A DNA stretch of 64,000 bases, taken from the NCBI GenBank assembly GCA_029379385.1, contig CM055605.1, positions 12,125,001-12,189,000 of the forward strand, in the 5' to 3' direction. Shown here in pieces: positions 34,891 to 47,668 of this stretch (the first letter of the stretch is position 1; each line of letters starts with the position of its first letter). Source of the DNA: Quillaja saponaria (Eukaryota; Streptophyta; Magnoliopsida; Fabales; Quillajaceae). Made by a program: the position numbers and the translations under genes. The notes beneath the pieces were generated by a model, which saw only the letters and a program-made list of their open reading frames with translations, was not told the DNA's origin and ran no database searches.

Positions 34891-37099
34891 TGTCACACTC
34901 CTCATGGAAGCATGACTGGCCAGAGAATTGGATAACCAAACCTCCGTAACCCTGACTTTAAAATAAAGTAACAATCATGACTTTTGACCTAACTAAAGAA
35001 TAAAAGTAACTTTTATAAAATAGAAATTCACTATAAAAGTTTATTTTCTGAAACAAATAGCAACTTACTAAAAATTTATATAACATGCCTCAAAATACAA
35101 CATATGTGTTCTTAATTTCACACAACGACACCAGGACAAATATCTAGACTATTATATCATACAAAATTAAATATTCCACCATTCTAGTATGACTGCAACT
35201 TTCATCATTAATTTTAAGTTTAAGATCCTGGAAAAATACTATGTCGTACTCTGTCGGCAGGTCACAAACTCGGCAGTTCCATATATTGAACTCCTAAAAA
35301 AAATATTATCCACAAGAGGGATAAGTTCTATGGACTCCAGTGAGTAGAAAATCGTACCTACAAGGTATTAGCATCACTCAATACAAATATATATAAAATA
35401 AATCGTGATTTAATTAGAAATATACGTACACATTTGTAATCGTCACAAATTCACAACTTGTATAATTCATAGAATCACAAATGAATCAGAGTAATCATAG
35501 CACACAAAGCAAACAAAGTGCCACAAGTAACTCAGCCTCGCAACAGTATCACCCCCTACCGGATATTTACGTGCCCGCACAACAAATTAATCTCCGTACA
35601 TAATCCATCCCATCAGGGGCTGAGCACTCACTTTAAAAAATATTTATTAGAATTTCTCGTGATTTTAAATCAAGACACCCTAGGTGCACCTGGATTTTAA
35701 TTTCGAAATAAAAATCATTGCCTAGAAGACTCTCATTTCACAAACTATTTCAAACAAGCATGATTCAATTAACTCACTAAAACATTGCACTTGCATATTT
35801 ATTTAAATACACATACAATTACACATAATAATCTAGCCCCAATAGTAACAATTAACCACTCACTTTTAACTGATCTCATTCGTGACTTACACTTGCATTC
35901 ACGCGTCTGATCAGGTCCTTATAAAAATCCAGAACTGAAATTCATATTTCCAAATAATACTTAGTTCATAAACGTTATTGTTATAATTTTTTAATTACTA
36001 AACTTATATCTCAACTTATAGTAGGTTTCTTTATGAAAGTTTTCTATTAAGCTATTATGTGGCAAGTAGTATAAATTGTACTTTATAAGGTAAGATTGAT
36101 AATAAAATGACATTTTAGATGTCTTGATAATGCATAGTGTAGAAAGAAACTATTAGAAAAGTTAGAAAATGCGAGTTAAAGATGTTGAAACTGTCCAAAC
36201 TCGGGGTTTGAACAAGTGTTCACTTTAATAGTCATAACTTCTTCTAGAAAATTCCAAATTCAATTTCATAAAATTTATTAAATACTAGACACATATAGCT
36301 TTATAATGGTATACCATTTATAATTTTTAGATTTGTATATCAATATAGTTTATTTTTTGAAGTTGTATCAAATTCTACAAAACGTAAGATTTTAACAACT
36401 TTGACCTTATCTTAGTTAATTGAACATAACTTTCCCTAGAAAAAACGAAATCCAATTCTGTTTATTGGGTTTATTAATAGAAAAGTATATATATCTTTCT
36501 TATTTAGAAATTTTTTCTAAAATTAGTCTTGAACCCACTCAATTACTTACATGAACTGAAAACAGAGCACTAAAAATCCTGCATGACCTAGCCTAGTCTA
36601 ACAGCTCTAACTAACAGTCGAGTCTAACAGCTCTAACTAACAACATACTTGGAACCAAGCTACAAAATTTTATAGGCAACATTCCAAGACCCTAAGCTCA
36701 CATTCTCTTTCGAACTTTAATTCAGCCTTGAAAGCACCCGAAACACAAGATTTATCTTACCTATGAAATCTGGCTCTGCACCTCTTAACTCTCATAGTCC
36801 AACACTTCACTCACAACTAACCCTTCCTTGTTTATACCTATTACTCACTTTCATTAACTCCTTAACCCACAACATTAACCAATCACTCTTTACTCTTGAT
36901 TAGAAACTTTTAATTCAAAATTTCATGACAACTAACTATTAAGAAATTAAATATATCAAGTTTTACTTAAAAAACATTTAACTAGTTCTTTTCAAGCACT
37001 TTGTCAAACTCCTTAAAAGGCATATTTTAGTATAATTGAAAGATATGAGCTTATATATATATATTGGTTCCCCTCATATTTAATTATTTCCATGAACTT

Positions 37100-38190
37100 T
37101 GAAACTACTTGTTTTACTACACGTTAAATCATTTCAATTAGTAATCATAACAATTGTCTTATATCTATTAAAGAGACACAAATATATACAGAGTTTCTGC
37201 TTGAAGCTTTGACACTTGACCTACCAAAGTACTTTGACTTGTTCCAGAGGCGCCACATCAATTTTAGACAATGCACTGGCAACTTCTCTAGCAATTAATT
37301 CCTTAACATAAACAAGCAAGCTATCAAGGTAGGAGACATCTTGGTGTACAAATGAATTATTTACTGACTCAACCACATTGGTTGATAACGTAGACCCTTG
37401 AGAAGGACCCATTTCCAATGATTTTCAATTCAAACTAAAAGTAAAACCAGTCCTACTAATTCAACGAATTTTATTAGCCACCTTTCAGTTCGAAAAATAC
37501 TTTATCCCACCTATATCATGAAATGCAATATAAAAATGTATTTCGTCTAAAAATCAAGTCAACTAGCCTGAGGATGCCCACAGGGGAATTGGGCACTTTC
37601 ACAAGCCGGTACTTTTCAGCAACCATAACTAGATACATCAACAACTATGGAGAAGACGACCTTGCTGACCAAATACTGTAACACCCTTCAATTAAAACAC
37701 TGCTTCGTTGGGTCTAATCATAAAGATTATCATACCCCAATAAAAATTTGTCCTTGCAAACAAACAAATTGAAAGACTAGAAGATTGCATATGTCCATCA
37801 AACAATTGAAAAGATATCGATGCTATTTGATCAAATTGACCAGATTTTTGATGGAGGGATAGACCAGCGAGAAACGTACCAGAGAATTAAATAAGGGCTC
37901 GGCAAATCAAGGAAGTAGAACAATTCCAATAGAATCTGATCACTTATTCCTAATAATACCACACTCATGCTTTATATATGTTCACGTGGATTAGGGGTTT
38001 GATGATTAGTATGCCCAAGAACTAGCAACATATGATTTTAAGATAATAAAGTAACGAGAAGTATAACAAGAAATACAATATTTCCACACGGGGAACAATA
38101 ATTTTTCAACACCAGAAGGTTAGTGGCCTTGATAGTTCTGATCCACTTTGTATGACCCAACTTAAGCAAAAAGCAATCTAGTTTGATTTA
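37100..38190. other. Possible nested fragment within solo LTR a
   Basis: This stretch has no counterpart in the two shorter relatives and accounts for much of the extra length of this LTR. The 65-codon minus-strand frame at 37221-37418 has no known motif. Its origin is unknown and its edges are approximate. Confidence 0.3.
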
Positions 38191-38500
38191 GAAAGGAAGA
38201 TACGTACCTTCTTGATCTACTCGGTGGTGATTTTGGTAGGAAGAAATGAAGGCACCATGGGAATCATTTGCGGTGGCAATAATAAAGATGACCAATAGAG
38301 TAAGCTTCAATGCACGACAAGGGAAAAGAAAACTAAGCAAAACAAAACTCGACTTCTTCGCTGCAAGAGGAACCCACCACGACAGAAACAAGGATAGAAG
38401 AAACTAGAAGAGTCATGAAAGCAAGGGAGCAAGAAACAGCTATAAGATGGAAGGAAAATAAAAAGATAAAGAGGAAAAGAGAAGGCTAGAATAATCTAGA

Positions 38501-39214
38501 TGTTAGAAATTTCACATGTGGGCTGCCATTAATTGTATGTTTTTGTTTTAATAATAAAACGGGTTTAAGGTTTGGTCCAATTAAGATATGCTGGTAAGAG
38601 CCCATATAGTTTATATGATCATTTGGGATAGGGCTTAAGCACACTTCTTATCTGATTAGATGTAGATTGACAGTAAGTGTAGGCTGAATGACTTTATGAG
38701 TCTTTAATGGGAGAACTCTTAGAGTTTTATTTGAGATTAAATAGCTAGGTCCCCTCTCCTCTCTCAACATGCGTATCTTGCCATATTGAAAGCTACCAGT
38801 AAACACAGAGAGTACGGAAAGGAAGACCTGGCTATATATGCATTCTAGTGAGGCGTGCTTGTTTGAGATTTTACATATCCGCTACTACGGCTCAAGTACG
38901 CAGACTTTATTATTAATGTATTCTAAATTCATGTATGAGATCCTGTATAATTATTACACTAGATACATGGGAGGCTATAACCGGCCAAGCAATGAGATAA
39001 ATGGGAGGAAATAAGACAAAAATAAAAAATAAAATATTGATAATATTTGTGGTTATGCTTTAATCTTAATTGTAGGTGTATATCTATTTCTTGATTGAGT
39101 ACATATATCTAAATGTTTAGTTAATCTAGTTTACTTGATCACAATTTATTTATGTTACAACATGAAGTTACGTACGAAGTTTTAAAACGTGTACTAGGAT
39201 ATCGGGTTCTAACA
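38501..39214 (+). repeat. Nested Ty1/copia-like solo LTR
   Basis: TGTTAGAAATTTCACATG begins it and GGTTCTAACA ends it, forming the short inverted ends of many plant copia LTRs that begin TGTTAGAA. It is 714 bases. I could not find a 5-base duplication (CTAGA left, AGTTT right), and no primer-binding site follows, so the solo-LTR call is tentative. Confidence 0.45.
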
Positions 39215-39316
39215 AGTTTCATTATATTGATATTTATTTAATTTATTCATAAAATTTACACATTATATAGAAAGCTCGACATTACCATATCGGATTATAA
39301 GGGTTAAGACACGACC

Positions 39317-40105
39317 CTAGCTATGGCATTTGCCTAGGTGGCCTTTGGTTCTGCATGTAATTCTGCTGTTCAACATAAGTTGGCTTATTAGGAGTAATAG
39401 GTAGAGGTTGACCTTATAACTACTCTACTCTGTAACCTCTTGGTATTTTGTACTGAGTTCCCCCAAATCTAGTAATTGGATATGGCAGCTGAGTTGTAAC
39501 TGAACTTGTCTATGGCATAACACTAAAAACTATTGGGTTAGAAACAGTTGGTAGTGGATGGTAATCCAAGAGTACCTAACACAATTAGTGGTTTTTTGGC
39601 CATCTAGATTTGCCCGTATTGTGGAATTGGTTGTGCCACTTGACCCCCACATGTAACCAAGAAAAGGACCATCTTTGACTACTGAATTGGTTGCCCACCA
39701 TTGAAAGAGGTTACAAAATACTCTTTCGGCTTTTTGGAAAGTTCTTTGAACTTGCTTCTTGGACATTGCAGTACCTCATTATGGACCATCGACTTCACAA
39801 TCTTAGCTAATTGTTTTGACATTTGGTACATCAAATCATTCAGTCACAAATCGATCTACTGGAGGATAAAAGAAGTAGTCATCACTATAGGCTGGCTAGG
39901 ATTTCCAACTCCTTTTACAATTAGTGCGGAAAGGTAGGAATTTCCGTGGGTTGTGAAACCTAAGGATCATCTAGTTTCCGGCCACCATTCTTCTTAGCTC
40001 CTGATTCTGAAGTGTTCATATCGGAGAAACTCTTCCCATAACGTAGTTGCATGCGTCAGTAGAAGTCGTGACCAATAACAAATCTCTCTAAATATTAGTA
40101 ATTTT
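39317..40105 (-). pseudogene. Tat-type gag, N-terminal piece and leader
   Basis: This is the upstream half of the gag region cut by solo LTR a. Sequence at 39330-39460 repeats that at 34715-34850 (GCCTRGGTGGCC, then AGGAGTAATAGGT and TGACTACTCTACTC), so this gag has an internal duplication, one copy on each side of the inserted LTR. Confidence 0.6.
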
Positions 40106-40124
40106 GGTCCCATCGGACGTGCCA
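40106..40124 (-). promoter_or_regulatory. Primer-binding site of the Tat-type element
   Basis: The minus strand reads TGGCACGTCCGATGGGACC, close to the TGGCACGCCCRGTGGGAC sequence commonly found after the 5-prime LTR of Tat/Ogre elements. The LTR ends six bases earlier in minus-strand order. Confidence 0.6.
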
Positions 40125-40130
40125 GAAATA

Positions 40131-41164
40131 TGTTTGTGAAATATTTTAATAGAGATCAGCAGAGTCAAATCGGCTAACTTTGCAACTCTTGATTCCCACG
40201 TTCAGGAAATTGGCTAAAAAAAGGGATTTTGTTACTTTGAAAATGGATCCTAGGATACTAAAGAGAGCTCCTAGTGAATTGATTTGAATAAAATGTAACT
40301 ATTAGACATGAATTTGTAAAGGAAAGCGATAAAGAAATGTGATAAATAAAGCATATAAAGAAATGCTTTAAATAAAGCAATAAAGGTTGAATATAAAATA
40401 TGAATTGAATTGATAAGTTTGTGATGTTAGAGTGTGTTTACAATTGATGACTCTTATCCTATTTATACAAAAAAAAACTAGCTATTAACGCACTAAGCCT
40501 ATATGCCACGTTCTCCCTTAACCTTCTGACCAAGTATCCATCAATATAGGATCGTGGCTAACAATCAAAGTGAGTTACAACCCCTGTCAACTGACTTGCC
40601 TGGAAATTCAGCAACGGATTTCTACCTCAGCTAATCCAAGTAATGATTTTCTGATGCCCCATATCTCTATAATCCTTTTAAAATAGGCACTAATGTTGAA
40701 AGTGGTCTCAGTGCACCAAACTACTTTTGACTTGGTTCAACTTGACAGATCCAATAGCCCCAATCAGCTGACTGTCCCAATTTAGCTTCAATGAGTCCAT
40801 AAGCCCAATAAGTGTCCAAGCTCGTTGAAAGACCAATTCTGAGCTAGTTTGAATCAGTCTTATCTTTATCTTCTCCTTTGAACCATTCCAAACAACTCTA
40901 TCCTTCCATTTAAAATCTTAACCGAAAATCTCTATTTTAAAGGGATTTAAAACCATGCCTATTATCCTTCATTATTTTTGAATAAAAATATTGGATATGG
41001 CTTGATTTTAGTAACTAAGTGGCCTACTAAATTGGTCTTAATCTAAGCCCAAACTTAGTTAGCTGACCCTAGTCTATTAGCTGAATAGCAGCTCAGTTGA
41101 TAAAAAATCATTAAATAAGCCCAAATGAATTCGGCCCGCACCTTGCATATTTTTTGGTGTTAAC
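40131..41164 (-). repeat. 5-prime LTR of the Tat-type element
   Basis: On the minus strand it starts TGTTAACACC and ends TTCACAAACA, 1034 bases. It abuts the fourth locus copy at 41165. Its partner LTR is missing. Confidence 0.6.
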
Positions 41165-42741
41165 AATTACTAATACCAGTTACCACTCATGATTTTAATC
41201 AAGTGAATTGTATTATAATTTTATTTATTGATAGTATATACTGAAAATGAAGCAAAAGATAACTAAAATTATTATTGCCTCAATGGTATCAAGTGAATTG
41301 TATTATGATTTTATTTATCAATAATATATACTGAAAATGAAGCAAAAGATTACTCAAAATCTTATTTCCTCAATGGTATCATCCCAAACGTCGTTGCAAC
41401 AACTAAAATAATCGATGATCGGAGATCAAGAGTTGCAAATGCAACTAAAACAAATAGCCATCCACAACCAAAGCAATGTAGGATAAAATCCTAGTTAGGA
41501 GGAAAAATGAAAAGCAACCACTCTTGAAAAGATCACATAGGGAAATTTAAAGAATCAAACTAAAAGAGAGAGAAGAAACACACTACTAGGAAAACCCTAG
41601 ATAAAATCCTGGTCAGCTTTTGCATGTTGGATGGATTTATGGTTTAGATTGTAAAGAAAAAGGAAAGAGTTTTATTTGATACTATTGGGTTTATGATCTA
41701 TACAAGCTTATGTGGGTTAGAATTTGGTAAATGGTGTTGCCAACATATATATTATAAATAGGAATAGGGTGTCTGACTATAGTAGTAGAAGGGAAAGTGA
41801 GCAGCCGCAAAGCTCAATGTGTGCTATTCCAGTTTGTGCGGGATTAGTTTGTTGTCAGAAGTGTTATTGGTTGTAATTGAGATGTGAGTTTGTAAGAGAA
41901 AGTTTTGTGTGGAAAAGATAGTTTATAATCTCTTTTTGATTAATAGTAAACAAAATTTGTCATCTTTGCCTGTGATTTTTTTCTCAGTTAAAGAGTTTTG
42001 CATGTTAAATATCGTGTATCTTTTTTTGTAGTTACATGCAATTTTTTTGAGTAGTAGGTTTTACATTGACAATGCGTACTTCGACTAATTCATCTTTCCG
42101 GTTTAAAAACTTGTCATTTACAGCAAGTGTTCATGAAAACTATACTTCTCGTGTCCTCTCCCAAGGTTTTGAACTAAAAAAGTCAAATAATTGAGTGTAA
42201 TTTTTTAAATATCCACCAGGCCATCTTTTGAAATTTAGACACATGTAAATTTACTAAATATTAACATGGATTCCACAAAACTGTCAATTAATTTACATGA
42301 GGTGTTTGTTTGATGAAGAGAAAGAGCACAAGAGACACGGAAGCTTACAATTAATTATTATAGTGAAGAATCAAATTAGAATATATATATACTTGTATCG
42401 ATGTTGAATTTTGCCTAACAAATGGAAGTAATATTAAAACACAAATTTGCAAACCCTAATCCTAGGTTGGTGGCAAACTACCAATCCTGGAAAAGGTTTT
42501 GACCAAAAGGCATGTGACTTAGAGAGGGGGAGTAGAAGAGAGGAGAGGAAAGAAAAAGGAAGGGAAGGGAAATAAAGTGACCAATCCACAAAGGCAAATT
42601 TGAATGAAGAAATAAAGCTGACTTAATATAAAATATATATATATAAAAAGCTGGTCAATATATAGTGGCGCCTGCTTTATTTATTGTGAATGAAGCGTGT
42701 GGCTGCAGTGCCTGGTATGACGACTGTGACTTTGTTACAAA

Positions 42742-42748
42742 TATAAAC
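42742..42748 (+). promoter_or_regulatory. Probable TATA box of the fourth peptide gene
   Basis: TATAAAC lies 125 bases upstream of the start codon at 42867, implying a leader of about 95 bases, longer than in copies 1 and 2. Confidence 0.4.
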
Positions 42749-42866
42749 ACACCCCTGCTGAGAACAAATAGAATGTACATCAAACTTCAAAGCAAGCTAT
42801 AATTCTGAGCTCTCCCTTTCGGTTCATCATCAGCACTAGCTTTGCTTTGCTACTTTGATTTCCAAA

Positions 42867-43604
42867 ATGCTTATAATAAGTGTACTGGCTTTCCTTCTTG
42901 TTTTGCTGTTTGTAATAGCAAAAGTTATACAAAGGCGTCTGCTTTCAACTTCCAAACCCCAATCTTCTTTAAACTCCCGTAAGTAATTAATATATTCATG
43001 CTTTTGTAATTTTCAACCTTCTGCTTATATATTCATCTTTTGATTATCAAATAAAGGATCGATGATTATAAAATATAGGCGTCTGCTTGTACTTCTAAGT
43101 TCTTTACTATGTTCTTCAATTAGCTAGCAGGATAAGGTCCTATATATTTTAATATATATAATCTGCTTATTATATTTATGCCACATGTTGCAGGGCCATT
43201 GGCTATTGTGATTATCCTCATCTACTCATGCATATTACCTACAATTATTGTCAATTTAGAAATGTAGGCCATAAGTCGTCAGTTTGTGATCACCAAACAA
43301 GTGATTGTCCTTTTTCTATCTTTTTTATCTTTTTTTGCTTTAATAAGCAGACAAAACGTATATATATCAATACTTTTTAGATTAGATGGGACTATATAAC
43401 CACATGTTATTCTCTATTTAAAAACATGTCGGAATTTATTCTTTATTAATTAATTAATGAAGACATTAAGTTACGCAAAACGATATTAATTTCTCTTCTA
43501 TCATATATATTAATTTAGCTGACTTTATATGTAAATTTTTTATAGATTCTTCGGACAAGCTTACTATAATTTCGAGAGACCGTCCACGTGGGAAGAATTA
43601 TTGA
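42867..43604 (+). CDS. Small secreted-peptide-like precursor, copy 4 (two exons)
   Basis: Exon 1 is 42867-42978, the intron is 42979-43545 (GTAAGT to TATAG, phase 1), and exon 2 is 43546-43604, giving 56 residues. A hydrophobic stretch at residues 2-18 ends VIA before K19. RRLL is at 23-26 as in copies 1 and 2. The spacer differs almost completely (STSKPQSSLNSHSSDK). The single C-terminal block reads LTIISRDRPRGKNY. The strong conservation of the hydrophobic lead, RRLL and the last nine residues, against a variable middle, is what one expects of a peptide precursor. The intron is longer than in copies 1 and 2, and an alternative acceptor (TTGCAG at about 43193) would give an unrelated tail, so the exon 2 choice rests on homology. 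Confidence 0.72.
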
Positions 43605-43965
43605 TTGACAGCTCAGTTCTCAACCTACAACCTTGCATCTACCAACTAACAAGGATCGAAGCTCATTCGTACCAATAATTTTAATTGTATATTGGTTATA
43701 TGAGTTATTTTTGTTAGTTAGTCTTTTTGGTTTATTTCTTTTTTTTCTTAATGAAATTAAAGGCTAGCTAACAATGTTCCAGTCTTATTAATTAGATATA
43801 GCTAGCTTCCACTTTTGGAACCTTCAATATTTATGAAATTTATATTTGATCCGAAGATATTAAGATAATATTAGAATCTAATAAGTGTTTTTGTATAATG
43901 AATTGCATATTTCAAATGAGAAAAATTCTATATGCAGGAAAAGAGTTTTATAAAACTGAGCTTTC

Positions 43966-44911
43966 AAAAATAATGTTGTAATAAAAAAGATATATAATTA
44001 AGTTCAACATTTACTTTCTCTCTGAAAGATCTACAATTAAGTTTTTTGATTTTGTTGGTGGCAATTTAGAATTTTGCAATGGCATGACAGTAAATATATC
44101 CAAAAGAAAAAGTAAGGTAATTGTGAATAGTTTAGTACAAATTATTAGGTGAAGCTCTAATGTAAAGCAGTAGCAGCCTAAGTGTTTTCTCTGTCAACTA
44201 CTCCTATGAAAGTTTTGTAAATCTACAGTAAAAGGTCAATCTACCTAAACAAAAATACAGGAAAAATAAAAAAATAAATGACAAGAAGCTCAAAAGTAAT
44301 TAAAGGCGGTTTGATATTTCATGTTAAATTTTTGTGTGTTTACAAACAACCATAAATGACTTTTATAGAACTCTAGGACCCAGACGATTAATCTTAGGGA
44401 ACTATTTATTAAGCCCTAATACTTGGTTACTGTCCTTAATTAACTTAAACTTATCAGTTTGAAGACTAATTTTTCGCAACCTATCTAATAGGCCTTGAAC
44501 ACGTATTCATGACTCTTAACGAGCTACAACCAAACTTATTTGATCAACTGACTAAATTATACGGAAATACTGTTATAACCAGTTATTCAATTCATACTGT
44601 GCCAACCAGGCTAACAAATTATGCCAAACACTTAATTTGTGTTAATTCTTTTAGGATGTCAACAATGGATCTAGCTCCTCTAGAATTTCTTATTGGTAAA
44701 ATTCCTAGAATTTTTTTAATCTTAATCATTCACACTATTTTTTTTTAAATCTCAACCATCCAAATAATTCAATTTTAAGTTCTACAATTAAATATTATGT
44801 TAACAATATACCCTAATTTTAGTGTAAACCCTAAGTTTAATCTTAACCCTAATTCTACTTCTAATTTTAATCATAAATTATTTGGATGTTTGAGATTTAA
44901 AAACATAATAT
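43966..44911. other. Gene-free stretch
   Basis: The 79-codon frame at 44509-44748 has no recognisable domain. Scattered AACCCTAA words near 44815-44860 are not a telomere array. Nothing else is seen. Confidence 0.45.
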
Positions 44912-44916
44912 GAATG

Positions 44917-45992
44917 TATCATAACCCTTATAACCCAATATCATAAAATTTAGTTTTAAACATAATATATAAATTTTTTTGTTATAAAATGAATAAATTA
45001 AATAAATAATAATTTAATTGAACATGATATAAATCGATATCTTTAGTGTACAATTTGGAGTGTTCGTGCATATTTTTGAATATTATACTTAAACTATCGT
45101 GGTTACGAAAAAAATTAATTTTTACGAAACAAATTAAGTTAAGATAATACTTATATATATATATATTCATAGGTGAATTAAAATCCACCACCAAATTGAT
45201 CACCTTAGACTTAGATTTGTATTATTATTATTATTATTATTTTATGTAAAAGAGAATGAATAAATGTATTATAAACTATTATAACAAAGCTAAACCGCTA
45301 GTCTATATTAAAATAGTTGCTTTTTCTCTTTCTAGTAATTGTTCAACCGACTTAGGAGGGGTTTATCTTGAAATGTTGGTGGCTGTGTTCTGTACCTCCA
45401 TTTCCTCCTTTCCTCCTTTTTCAGCCTTCCTTCCGTCCAAACGTGAGCTTCCTTGGTGGGCAGAACGTGTGGCAGTTGGTAAGTGTTCTATTTTTTTTCT
45501 TTTCTTTTGTTGGCAAAGAAGCTTATGGGTAACAGTTTTAGGAGTTGAAAGTGGTCACCTGGAACGAATGGCAGCAGCTTATTGCTATTGTTTCGTTCGT
45601 CCTTGCTTCCCACTTCGGTGTTGGTGCTTCTGGCCGTGTGGATGGGAAGGTTTTATTTGTTGGTGTGGGGGTCTGGTGTGGAAATTTGAGTGTTACCGTG
45701 AGTTGAAAGGGGTTTATTGAATATTGTGGTGGAAATCCCTTGTTTAGACAACAATCTGCCGCCTTGTGGCCGGTACCATGATGGTCACAAAGGGTGGAAA
45801 GTTTTGACAGTTTTGGCCCTCTAGCTTGATCGTGTGGATAGGTGATTAGGAATGTTGTGATTTGGGTTTGGATGCCTTTGTTTTGAGCAGCACTAGAAGG
45901 CCTTCAGTTGTTCTTTCTTGACCGTAGGGAGGGCAGTAGAAGAGAATTCTAAGAAGTAAAGGTGTGGCTGGAAAAGAAACTAGGATAATAGG

Positions 45993-46032
<40 letters not shown>

Positions 46033-47668
46033 CTTTAGGTGTAATACAATTTGGAAAGTAAGTTAATTAAAATTATGCAATTTTATTTAAGGTTATTAAG
46101 AATATAAAATGAGTGATTTGGATTGCAATTATGGATTTAGATTAAGATTAACAAATGTCTAATAATTAATAAGTTTGAATTTAAAATGTAAGGTGAATGT
46201 ATATACTATCGAAAGTTCTAGTTATTTTAATTTAACTTATTAAATGTAACAAGAGAAAACTTTTGGAAAGACATTGATGAATGGATGAGAATATATATAT
46301 ATATACGAAGAACTGGGATTAATCATACGTAATACAAATCGAGGAAATGTGAATATGTGACTAAATATAAAATGTTTCCATAATAATCACAATTCTAGCA
46401 TGTTAGATGAATATATATATAGGTTTTGGAATTTCAGAAGTAACAATATAATGATTACTAAGATTAAAATATGAATTTGAAATTTTTAGCTTCATATCGC
46501 ATCGAGGACATTCCGACGCCTTTGTAGACTAGACAAATGCACGAGTCACATACCTGAGCTGTGAGTGAATTATGTACTCTTTGGTTGCTAGATTCTTATG
46601 TGCAATTATATGTATATGTGAATAGACGTGTTATATGGAAATCTAAGTAGAGACCGCATTTCAGTAATTTATTTAAATTATGCTTGTTTGACATTGCTTG
46701 TGATTGGTAAGGGCCAACAAAAGATAATTTTTTTTAAATGATTTTTATTTCTGAAAATGAAATCTAGGTGCACCTAGAATATGTGATTTGAAATTTTGAA
46801 ATTTTGAAATATTCTGATTCTGACAAGTGTTTTAAAAGAAAAGAAAATTGAGTGCTTAGCCCCGGTGGGATGAACTGTGGACGAAGATTAATCTGTTGTA
46901 CGGGCACGTAAATGCCCGGTAGGGGGTGATACTATTGTGTGGGGCTAGGTTACTCGTTGGCCTTTTGCTTGCTTGTATGCTTTGATTGTTTTGTACGAAT
47001 TGGTTGCTATATTGAAAAATGTGGAATATATGAATCGTGATTGTATGATAATTATAAGTACATACAAGTGCAATTAAATTTAGACATGAGATTAATTAGT
47101 GATATATGTGTTGGGTGATGCTGGTACCTTCTGGGTATGTGGTTTGCTCGCTGAGTCTTTGTGACTCATTCCTTCTTATGTGGTTGTTTTTTTTTAGTAT
47201 CAGGAAAACCCAATTCACTGTGTCAAGATTTGTTACCTACCGACACTATTGCAGTAAAGTATATCCTGAAGTCACATACTTGAAGTTGATAGGGCAACAC
47301 TTGCAGTCATTATAGGTTCCATGCCTTGTTGTGTATATTGAGTTAACTATGGTAATTCAAGGTGTGGTTAGAGCAGAGCTCCTCTGAGTATTTTGATATT
47401 ATAGTTTAACCGTGAATTATACCAGGTTATTGGTGTATATGCTATTGGGCAGGTGCCATTTTACTGGGGATCTCTGCTGAGTTGAAAGTAAATATTTATG
47501 TTTCATAATCCCGATCATGTCTAGATTTTGATTCAGATAAGTTTTCTTAGTCTTAACTATAATTTGTGTAAGAGTCAATTGTATTTGGTCATTATTGATT
47601 CAGGGTTACTGGAGAGTTTGGGTATCCATTACTTCCGGTCAGTCATACCTTCATATGAGGGTGTAACA
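44917..47668 (-). repeat. Large solo LTR c, inverted
   Basis: On the minus strand it begins TGTTACACCCTCATATG and ends GGTTATGATA, matching the start and end of solo LTRs a and b. An exact 5-base duplication, GAATG, is at 44912-44916 and 47669-47673. Inside, the reverse of TATCACCCCCTACCGGGCAT (near 46910-46930) and of CTAGGTGCACCT (near 46767) identify the family. It is 2752 bases with no internal coding region. The open frame at 45256-45720 lies in it and has no support. Confidence 0.72.
45995..46028. repeat. (AT)n microsatellite
   Basis: There are about 17 uninterrupted AT units within solo LTR c. Confidence 0.95.

Larger units (their letters stand above)
34891..39311 (+). repeat. Large solo LTR a (with a nested LTR)
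   Basis: It begins TGTCACACTCC and ends GGTTAAGACA, and is flanked by an exact 5-base duplication, CGACC (34886-34890 and 39312-39316), inside the Tat-type gag. It is 4421 bases including a nested 714-base LTR and possibly another insertion at about 37100-38190. It shares the opening (ACCAAACCTCCGTAACCCT), TATCACCCCCTACCGG and CTAGGTGCACCT with the elements at 44917-47668 (inverted) and 49163-51761. No internal coding region was found, so it is probably a solo LTR left by recombination. The strand given is relative to the family, not proven sense. Confidence 0.75.
29519..41164 (-). mobile_element. Degenerate Tat-type Ty3/gypsy element, truncated and split
   Basis: On the minus strand the order is 5-prime LTR (40131-41164), primer-binding site, gag, protease, reverse transcriptase, RNase H domains and integrase, ending abruptly within integrase at about 29519. 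The 3-prime LTR is missing. The gag region is cut by a 4.4 kb solo LTR (34891-39311). Lineage comes from protein wording typical of Tat/Ogre elements and from the TGGCACG-type primer-binding site. Numerous stops and frameshifts show an old, dead copy. Confidence 0.8.
41165..43965 (+). repeat. Fourth copy of the peptide-gene locus
   Basis: It is homologous to 26722-29518 along most of its length and to the gene-proximal parts of units 1 and 2 (promoter, both exons, 3-prime region). A block of about 100 bases near 41200-41370 (AAGTGAATTGTATTATNATTTTATTTAT) is repeated twice in tandem. It contains the intact gene at 42867-43604. Confidence 0.7.

Noticed and set aside
37221..37418. 65-codon minus-strand frame starting MEMGPSQGSTLST
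   Set aside because: It lies within a possible nested fragment of a solo LTR; no motif could be assigned and it is not called a gene.
44815..44862. Repeated AACCCTAA words suggesting telomere repeats
   Set aside because: They are scattered and interrupted, not a tandem TTTAGGG array; better explained by AT-rich sequence.
45256..45720. 154-codon plus-strand frame rich in C and W
   Set aside because: It lies inside a solo LTR bounded by GAATG duplications and has no homologue that I recognise.
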